Assembly (NCBI RefSeq): GCF_003573695.1
Contig: NC_039363.1
Span: 127,331,302-127,395,301, forward strand
DNA: 64,000 nucleotides
Origin: Papaver somniferum
Taxonomy: Eukaryota; Streptophyta; Magnoliopsida; Ranunculales; Papaveraceae
Direction: 5' to 3'
Positions 58,462-64,000 of the stretch are shown piece after piece. The notes under the pieces are model-generated. The model had not been told where the DNA came from. It did not search any database and saw nothing but the letters and a program-made list of their open reading frames with translations. The first letter of the stretch is position 1, and each line of letters begins with the position of its first letter. The position numbers and the translations under genes were made by a program.

Positions 58462-58930
58462 ATGGTTACTCGCTACCCCACTAAAGAAGATGTTGCAATC
58501 GTCAGAGCGTGGCTGACAGTATCAAAGCATTTCGAAGATGCACTCATTTTCATAGATGAAACCTCAGAGGCTTTTTGGAACCGTGTGCAAATTTTTTTTG
58601 TGGCATTAAACGGAAATCGTAATGGAAGATCGATGAAACTCATTAAGAAAAGATTCGAGAAGATCTTTCCACAATTGGAAGCCTTCAAATACGAAATGGA
58701 AGCCATAAATGAAAGCAATCTCAATATGCCACGTGCACAAAGAGTAAGTTTGTCAATAATTGGCCCATCAAAATTTTTTTTATGTAAAATCGATTTAAAA
58801 GAAATTGTTTTGTTTTTTCAGTAGGAGATGACCGATATGAGGATGTCCATGGAAAGAAGTTTGAATTTCAGGCTTGCTATCATGTCTTGGAAGAAAGTAT
58901 CTACGGTGACTTCTTCCACTATTATTAAGA
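58462..58930 (+). pseudogene. SANT/Myb-like small protein, copy 3 (exon 2 broken)
   Basis: Exon 1 is 58462-58743 (94 codons), with the best conserved SANT-like start (YPTKEDVAIVRAWLTVSKH, AFWNRVQIFF, GNRNGRSMKLIKKRFEKIF). A donor GTAAGT follows at 58744, and the acceptor is at 58820-58821. Exon 2 opens with TAG where copy 1 has TGG, and a 7-base loss shifts the frame. The old sequence survives in another frame (DRYEDVHGKKFEFQACYHVLEES). Spliced product: 94 aa. Without splicing the ORF reads on to 58824 with unrelated residues. Confidence 0.55.
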
Positions 58931-59071
58931 CCCATGTTTGCAATGTAATGAGAACTTATTTTATGAAATATGTATTCCTTTTCGTTTCACTGAAAAATGT
59001 ATGGTTTTTCCCTTCATTGGTTCCCAAAAATGACACAATTATACAAGACCAAAGAAACATTCTTTCAAACA

Positions 59072-59255
59072 ATTACGGTTGGGAAAACTTTCCAACCCAA
59101 CCGACATAAGCCATAACGGCTGGGAAAACTTTCCAACCAACCGATATATACCATAACGGCTGGGAAAACTATCCAACCCGACCGACACAGAACATCACGG
59201 CTGGGAAAATTTTACAACCCAACCGATACAAAACTTCACGGGTGGGAAACTAATA
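59072..59255 (+). repeat. About 42-bp tandem repeat of the hairpin motif
   Basis: Four to five copies of ACGGCTGGGAAAACTTTCCA followed by a CAACCGA-type tail, starting at about 59074, 59115, 59155 and 59197. More degenerate motifs follow to 59400. The ORF crossing the array is not conserved. Confidence 0.8.
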
Positions 59256-59911
59256 GAACGGCTGGGAACCTTGGCTTACGGTTGGGAATTCCCCGCCGAT
59301 TTTGAATAATTTCCTTGTTTTCTACAGATACATAGCAATTAACGGCTAGAAAAGTCCCAACCGTGATAGCTAACGGCTAGGTCGAAAAGAACTCCTAGCC
59401 GTAATTCACCCAGAACCAGTTTTCTTAAACTCAAAAGTCTTCAATCTTACCTATTAAACCAATTTAAAGGCAAAATAGATGGTGGGTTTTTGAATTCTTA
59501 GCATTCTCTAGAGGATTTAATGGTGTTTGGACAGATTCATTCACCGAATCTTCAATCTTCAATTTGTGGTTCAACACCTTCATAAAAAATAGAATCATAA
59601 CAAGTCTACGATAATCCAAATCGTTCTGATCTTGTCATATTGAGAATTAATCTTAAACATTTTTGAAAATCAATGGAGATTTGAAAAAAAAAAAAAAATC
59701 CAGGTTTTGTTTGATTTTGTAGAGAAGAAAAAAGGTTAGGTGAATTAATTTTGGTTTTGAAATTTGGTTTAGTTTTGATTTTAGGTATAATAATGGTTAA
59801 GGGTATATTTGACTTTTCACAAAAATTAGGTACCCCTTATCCCCTAAGTATGTTAGATAGCATATCAAGCCCCACAAATTCCAGAAACTTCCAGCCCCAA
59901 TAATAGGATTC
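59256..59911. other. Right end of the SANT unit
   Basis: Hairpin motifs at 59340-59400, then T- and A-rich sequence with poly-A stretches and the terminal inverted repeat. No gene. Confidence 0.5.
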
Positions 59912-60329
59912 AAATTGTTGAGTTTAAATTCGATCTGGTTCCAAGCGGAAATGAAGATTGTTTGTGGGATAAGAAGAAGAAAAGAAAGACAATTTTTTAT
60001 TTATATGGAGGGCCATATCACTCTCTTCATAAATTGGTTTAAGTGAGGGTATGGGTATGTCAATTGACAAGAATCTACAACGTCCCCACATTTCTAAACA
60101 TGTATCTCATTGTTTTTAATGTGTGTTTTGTTCAATTGAGACGCATATTTACTTACGGGTTCTTGATTTATAGAATGTTCGTAGCGGCTAAGAAAGACTG
60201 GGTGAATGAGCTTGACAAATTTACTCCTCCTAGTGCTGGTGTTTGATTGTGAATGCAATACCGACTGTTAACATTGATATTAGTTTGAAACGAGACTTTA
60301 GTTTGAAACCAATGCCGGCATTAGGCACT
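59912..60329. other. Spacer with a possible terminal exon
   Basis: The stretch 60174-60246 follows a good acceptor (TTGATTTATAG) and encodes MFVAAKKDWVNELDKFTPPS, then AGV and a stop. It might be the last exon of a displaced gene. I cannot name it, and no other exon is visible nearby. At 60252-60290 a repeat begins (ACCGACTGTTAACATTGATA). Confidence 0.25.
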
Positions 60330-61261
60330 TGTGAACACGGAAATAATAAGGTATGTTCGTATCCACAAACAAAATTCGCAATCATAGTAAAACTGACAAA
60401 ATGATAGTAATATGATTAATGGTTGCATAAAACGAGAAAAGGGGAAATTCTAAGCCTTCAGGCTCATCCTTGTTTTTCATCATAGGGATTCCTATGATGA
60501 TCTAAAAGATGCATAATGCTAAAGTACGAGATCATGAGTGCAGAATGTAAATGAGACACAGATTTACGTGGTTCAGCACTAAGGCCTACGCCACGGGGTT
60601 ACAAAGATAGTCAAATGACTTTGAGTGGGGAACGAAGCTAGGAAGGAAATAGAACTCATACTTACTCTTACAATTTCTCTCTCCTGAGCTATCTCTACAC
60701 TTCCTAAAATTGGTCGACTCCTTCTCTCTTAGTTTAATTAGGTATTTATAGGCCTCTCATGTAAGACTCTCTTCTCTGAGACGGCTGTTCTTTATCATCT
60801 TGGTTAATGCGCTGGTCTGATGCCATCTTCGTTCTACCCCGATGCCTCCCAACGGTATTGTGTAACGATGATGGTGCACCTTCTCCTCCTCCATAGGATT
60901 TTCGACACGTACCCTAGGTCTATAACATTTAAGGCGGGTAGTTGGGACAGTCTGCACGTCTCAGACAGCTGTTGAAGCAGGTGTCATCTAGACTTCTTAT
61001 CGTTCGTCCGATTTGGATCTTCCTTGGGATGATAAAAAGTAACTCTATAGGTCTTTCTTGTACTTCGCGGTGAACTTATCATCAGGTACTCCTTTTCTTG
61101 CCAACCGTTGCATCCGAAAGATGGTAACCACGTGGCAGATGATGATGGTGCATGCCCCTTGGGTGCTGTAACGTGGCATTGTCTCCTTGATGCTCTTCCA
61201 TCTCATGGCATACACGTGTCTCCTTCTTTGTACGTGGACGATTTCTGATTATGTGTATACA
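60330..61261 (-). mobile_element. Solo LTR, 932 bp
   Basis: On the minus strand it starts TGTATACACATAATC and ends CCGTGTTCACA; on the plus strand it is flanked by GCACT (60325-60329, 61262-61266). A TATA motif (GCCTATAAATACC) lies at about 60743-60755 in reverse. Downstream it contains the phrase GGTTCAGCACTAAGGCC in reverse, common in plant LTRs that carry CACGTAAATCTGTG. Superfamily not determined. Confidence 0.82.
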
Positions 61262-61266
61262 GCACT

Positions 61267-61657
61267 GATACTAGTTTGAAAACAATACCGACAGTTAACA
61301 TTGATATAAGTTTGAATGCAATTTTCGGTCTCTTGACTCTCTTCACCTCGAAACATCTTCTTTCATTCTTTACTTTTAGAACCAAATTTTGATTTCTCTA
61401 AAGTTTAATCTTAATACATTTAGGAATACTTAAGGATAATTTAGTTAATGCAAAAATTATTTGGATAAGGGTTTTTTTTTAATTACTTCATAATGTTTTT
61501 GTGAGAGTGTCCCCCAATTATGCCTTCTTATTTTACCTTTAACGTTAGCTCCAAGTGGACCAAGTCTTTAAGAAATCACCAAAATATTTGGATCCGCTTC
61601 TTCACGATCCAAAACATGTAACAAAAATATAATTACCCAAAAAATATAAAATAAAAC
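61267..61657. other. Spacer between solo LTR and SINE
   Basis: Begins with a degenerate repeat also found at 60252-60320 (ACCGACAGTTAACATTGATA). The rest is AT-rich, with no gene seen. Confidence 0.4.
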
Positions 61658-62072
61658 GGGCACCTAGCTCAGCTGGTCATCCCCGTTCCTCAAAGTTTCA
61701 TGCGTTCCAGGAGGTCCCAGGTTCGAGCCCCCAATAGCATAATATTGTAGAAATGAACATGGACCCTTGTGACACAATCTCATTCCCCCATCCGCTTCGA
61801 CTCCCTTGGCTAGGTTACCCACGAGGCTCGCAGGTAGTCTAGCACAGCAACCTGTTCGAGCCCCCAATGGCGTAATATTGCAGAAATTAACATGGAAGGT
61901 AGAGTTAGTTTGTGCCCCCTCCCCCTTGTAACACAATCTCAGCCCCCCCCCCCCCCCCCCATTCGCTTCGGATCCCTTGGCTAGGTTACCCATGAGGCTC
62001 GCTGGTAGGCTAGCACAGCAACCTGTTCAATTAATGTAGTAGTATGTTGTTGTAGGTTAGCACAGCAACCTG
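61658..62072 (+). repeat. tRNA-derived SINE with tandemly duplicated body
   Basis: The head has pol III promoter boxes: box A TAGCTCAGCTGG (61665-61676) and box B GGTTCGAGCCC (61720-61730), spaced as in a tRNA. From box B to ...AGCACAGCAACCT (61721-61853) the body is repeated at 61854-62023, and part of it again to 62072. The second unit has an 18-base poly-C run (61943-61960). It does not fold as a full tRNA in my reading. SINE family unknown. Confidence 0.7.
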
Positions 62073-62140
62073 GATTTTGCCCTTAACAGTTTCTCCTGGC
62101 CAATCTTCCAATCCGAGACGGAGGCCTAGGCATCTACACT

Positions 62141-63132
62141 ATGTCAGATACGTCTCATTATTGTTACTTGTCCCCCCCAGTTCCAAACGCATCCAGTCCA
62201 ACGAGTTATTTTGAACACTATCATCCCAGATGGACCAAGCCCACTTGCCAGTACGTTGTTCAACAGTTCAACCAGGTTTGTGGTGTCTCCTCTTCTTCAC
62301 TTAGTTTCGACAGTACTGCCCCTCTTCACATGCATTCTATGCATTCACTGGCAGTAATATACTTTGACGCCGTGAAGAAGCAGTTGCCTAATGAGTATAG
62401 TCTGACTGCACGGGATAATGTGTTGTGGCAAAGTAATAGACTGAAGCACGCCCAAGATTACTTACTTGCGATTCCAATCAGTGGGTTAAACCAAACTCTA
62501 GGCCCAAGACAATTCCGTTGTGTTTTTAGCTACCGCTTGGGCATTCCACTCTTCCTGTTGGTAGTCGCTGCACTAGCGGCAATAGAGACATGGGCATATA
62601 TGGAGACCATGCATTACATTGCGCAAGCGAAGTTGGCCTCAAATTCAGGCATGATTTGGTGCGAGATATCTATGTGGATATTTGCTTTCGTGCTGGGGTA
62701 TCAGCCAGAAAGGAAGTATCACTTGGCCTTAGTTCTGCTGAGAACAATACCTTACTTCCTGCTGACTTATTGGTTTATAATTGGGAAAACGGGAAGGATA
62801 CATGCCTTGATGTCACCGGAGTCTCTCCCTTCACAGGTGACATACGCTCTTTCGTTCCAGGTCAGGTTATTGCCAAAGCGGTTCTTCGCAAACGCAATAA
62901 TTACCTAGCTACTTGTGAGTCCCATGGGTATGGCTTCGGCGTCCTCGCTATCACCATCTTAGGTGAATTAGATGATGACATAGTGAGTTTCTTGAAGCGA
63001 CTCAAGAACTGTCTTGCAAACAGGGACGCAAATTGTCGCAGCAATAGATTTTTATTTCATAGAATAGGCATAGCAATCCAGAAAGGTGTTGGTGCCCAGC
63101 TTGTGACTCGGCTACCAACCAACTCATTGTAA
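62141..63132 (+). pseudogene. C-terminal part of a non-LTR retrotransposon protein
   Basis: The frame 62141-62554 reads QSNRLKHAQDYLLAIPISGLNQTLGPRQFRCVFSYRLGIPLF. After a frameshift near 62560 it continues at 62563-63132 with MGIYGDHALHCASEVGLKFRHDLVRDIYVDICFRAG, PADLLVYNWENGKDTCLDVTGVSPFTG, and the terminus RIGIAIQKGVGAQLVTRLPT. I know this block (DxxGDHAxHC, D-V-TGxSP, KGVxAQLVxRLP) from the region downstream of RT in a widespread plant LINE-like protein family, sometimes annotated 'auxilin-like'. The RT itself is absent, so the copy is 5'-truncated. AATAAA and an A-rich tail follow. Confidence 0.6.
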
Positions 63133-63318
63133 TAGAACTTATGTTTATTTTCAATAAATGCCTCATAAGGATATTTTCATAAAAAAAATAAAAAAATATA
63201 ATATAACTGAGAATAAACAAAAATAATAAAAATCTAAAAATGAAATTACTACTAAAACAAAAAGTAAAACTAAAAATGAATCTGAAACCTAAAAAAAGTC
63301 CACGTCGGCGGCGCCAAA
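63133..63318 (-). other. A-rich leader end with a Gypsy PBS
   Basis: After the A-rich tail of the LINE-like fragment, the minus strand carries ATTTGGCGCCGCCGACGTGG at about 63301-63319, the same PBS type as in Gypsy-B. The A-rich sequence left of it looks like a Gypsy leader. Confidence 0.5.
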
Positions 63319-63320
63319 TA

Positions 63321-64000
63321 TTCGTGTGTTGTAGAAAGTGATAAAATATTCGGGATCCAAATTTGTGAAGGTTGATTTATGTACTTAAATCCTAATACTA
63401 AAACTAGGAAACTCGAAACAAAGTAACAAAATTGATATCAAGATTATAAAAAAAAACTGAGACTATGGATTCCACTGTTAACCAATTTTAGCGATCCAAT
63501 TAATAATGATAATTATGAATCCAGACATTCAATTTGATTTTAAATTGTTGCCTACATTAGTAGATTTGAAAAAGAATAGTTGTTAATCAAAAGTAGTGGT
63601 GGGACTTGAGTTGGGTTAACCCACCTAACCCGTGCCCAACCCGAACGTTGGGAGGACATGGACAATGTATTTCAAAACTTTGGGCAAGTTTGGGCAATAA
63701 ATTTTAAAAACCCGAGTTGAATTTGGGCAAGCATGGGCACAAATATTTTTAACCCAAACAACCCGCCCAACCCGAAGAACTACGATATAGTTATATAAAA
63801 CTATTTTTATAATTGGTATTATTATCTATTTAGAGTAATTTTAGATATTATCTTCAAATCTAATAATAAAAATATAAATTATATCTATTTCATTAATCAT
63901 TCAATATGAAGAAGAAGAAAAATTATTGTAAATAATCTTCAGTTGTTTGGAAATTTAAGATAAATGGAGCAATTGAATCTTATTATTACTAAAATTTGTT
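63321..64000 (-). repeat. Gypsy LTR running off the window
   Basis: Starts beside the PBS. The stretch 63470-63590 resembles Gypsy-B LTR positions 49830-49960 in order and spacing (GATTCCACTGTTAACCAATT, ACATTCAATTTGATT, GTAGATTT). The LTR is interrupted near 63595 by unrelated sequence. Confidence 0.5.
63595..64000. mobile_element. Possible hAT-like MITE, left part
   Basis: TAGTGGTGGGACTTGAGTTG starts abruptly inside the LTR, followed by repeats of AACCCG/TGGGCA. TAGNGGTG-type starts are known from hAT MITEs. The right end is outside the window. Confidence 0.3.

Larger units (their letters stand above)
57720..58470. repeat. Large palindrome between SANT copies 2 and 3
   Basis: The left arm 57720-58063 is an inverted copy of 58138-58470, with a 74-bp spacer. 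The arms contain the TATA box and 5' flank of both genes. By eye they match at close to 88%. The genes continue the inverted symmetry outward, with lower similarity. Confidence 0.82.
55394..59911. mobile_element. 4.5-kb inverted-ended unit with three SANT-like genes
   Basis: A perfect 19-bp inverted repeat defines the ends: GAATCCTATTATTGGGGCT at 55394-55412 and its complement at 59893-59911, with weaker similarity further in. Flanks AAATTGCG (55386-55393) and AAATTGTT (59912-59919) match at 6 of 8 bases and may be a target duplication, as for MULE or hAT elements. Inside are three copies of a two-exon Myb/SANT-like gene, a large palindrome, and many hairpin motifs. No transposase is visible. 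It is either a non-autonomous DNA transposon or an amplified gene cluster. Confidence 0.5.

Noticed and set aside
58473..58724. 83-codon minus-strand ORF over SANT copy 3 exon 1
   Set aside because: It is antisense to a conserved exon, and there is no equivalent in copies 1 and 2.
61658..61731. Possible tRNA gene
   Set aside because: Box A and box B are present, but the acceptor and anticodon stems do not pair, and the sequence continues as a longer repeat; a tRNA-derived SINE explains it better.

Overview
This is a nuclear stretch of a flowering plant, most likely a eudicot. It is AT-rich and consists almost entirely of nested transposable elements: Ty3/Gypsy elements of Athila type, Ty1/Copia elements of Sirevirus type, L1-type LINEs, a tRNA-derived SINE and MITE-like elements. 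A poppy or another Ranunculales plant is my guess for the species, but the sequence does not prove it. I see no rRNA gene, true tRNA gene, CRISPR array or bacterial feature, and no convincing single-copy host gene.

Layout. 1-2704: end of a Copia/Sirevirus-like element and its 3' LTR ('LTR1'). 2705-21353: one minus-strand LINE ('LINE-A', poly-A side at 3701, target duplication AAAGAGCTAG). It has been opened three times by LTR elements, each flanked by a 5-bp duplication: a full-length Gypsy element (5228-13143, TACTT), a solo LTR of family 'LTR2' (15278-18020, TGGAT) and an LTR-like 2.7-kb element with a 25-bp minisatellite (18227-20926, GTTTT). 21354-29648: fragments of LTR2, LTR1, Copia and a Gypsy LTR around a plus-strand LINE ('LINE-B'), which itself holds a 579-bp solo LTR. 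29649-38139: a minus-strand non-autonomous Sirevirus-like element with two LTRs, no pol, and coiled-coil ORFs of unknown function. 38140-40866: a minus-strand LTR1 with a 468-bp hAT-like MITE. 40867-54955: a decayed but pol-containing Gypsy element ('Gypsy-C'), split by a younger full-length Gypsy element ('Gypsy-B', 42838-51309, TCAGT) that carries gag-protease but no pol.

54956-63320 is the most unusual part. A 4.5-kb unit (55394-59911) with inverted ends encodes three divergent copies of a small two-exon Myb/SANT-like gene. Two of them are head to head across a large palindrome, and the unit is filled with short hairpin repeats of the ACGGCTGGGAA type. After it come a solo LTR (60330-61261), a SINE with internal tandem duplication, the 3' end of a non-LTR element, and the PBS and LTR of another Gypsy element running off the right edge.

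How the parts relate: Gypsy-A and Gypsy-B keep gag and protease only, so they would need reverse transcriptase and integrase supplied by a relative such as Gypsy-C. The LTR2 element likewise would need a Copia partner. In the SANT unit, small DNA-binding proteins sit beside dozens of repeated inverted motifs that could be their binding sites; that link is inference.
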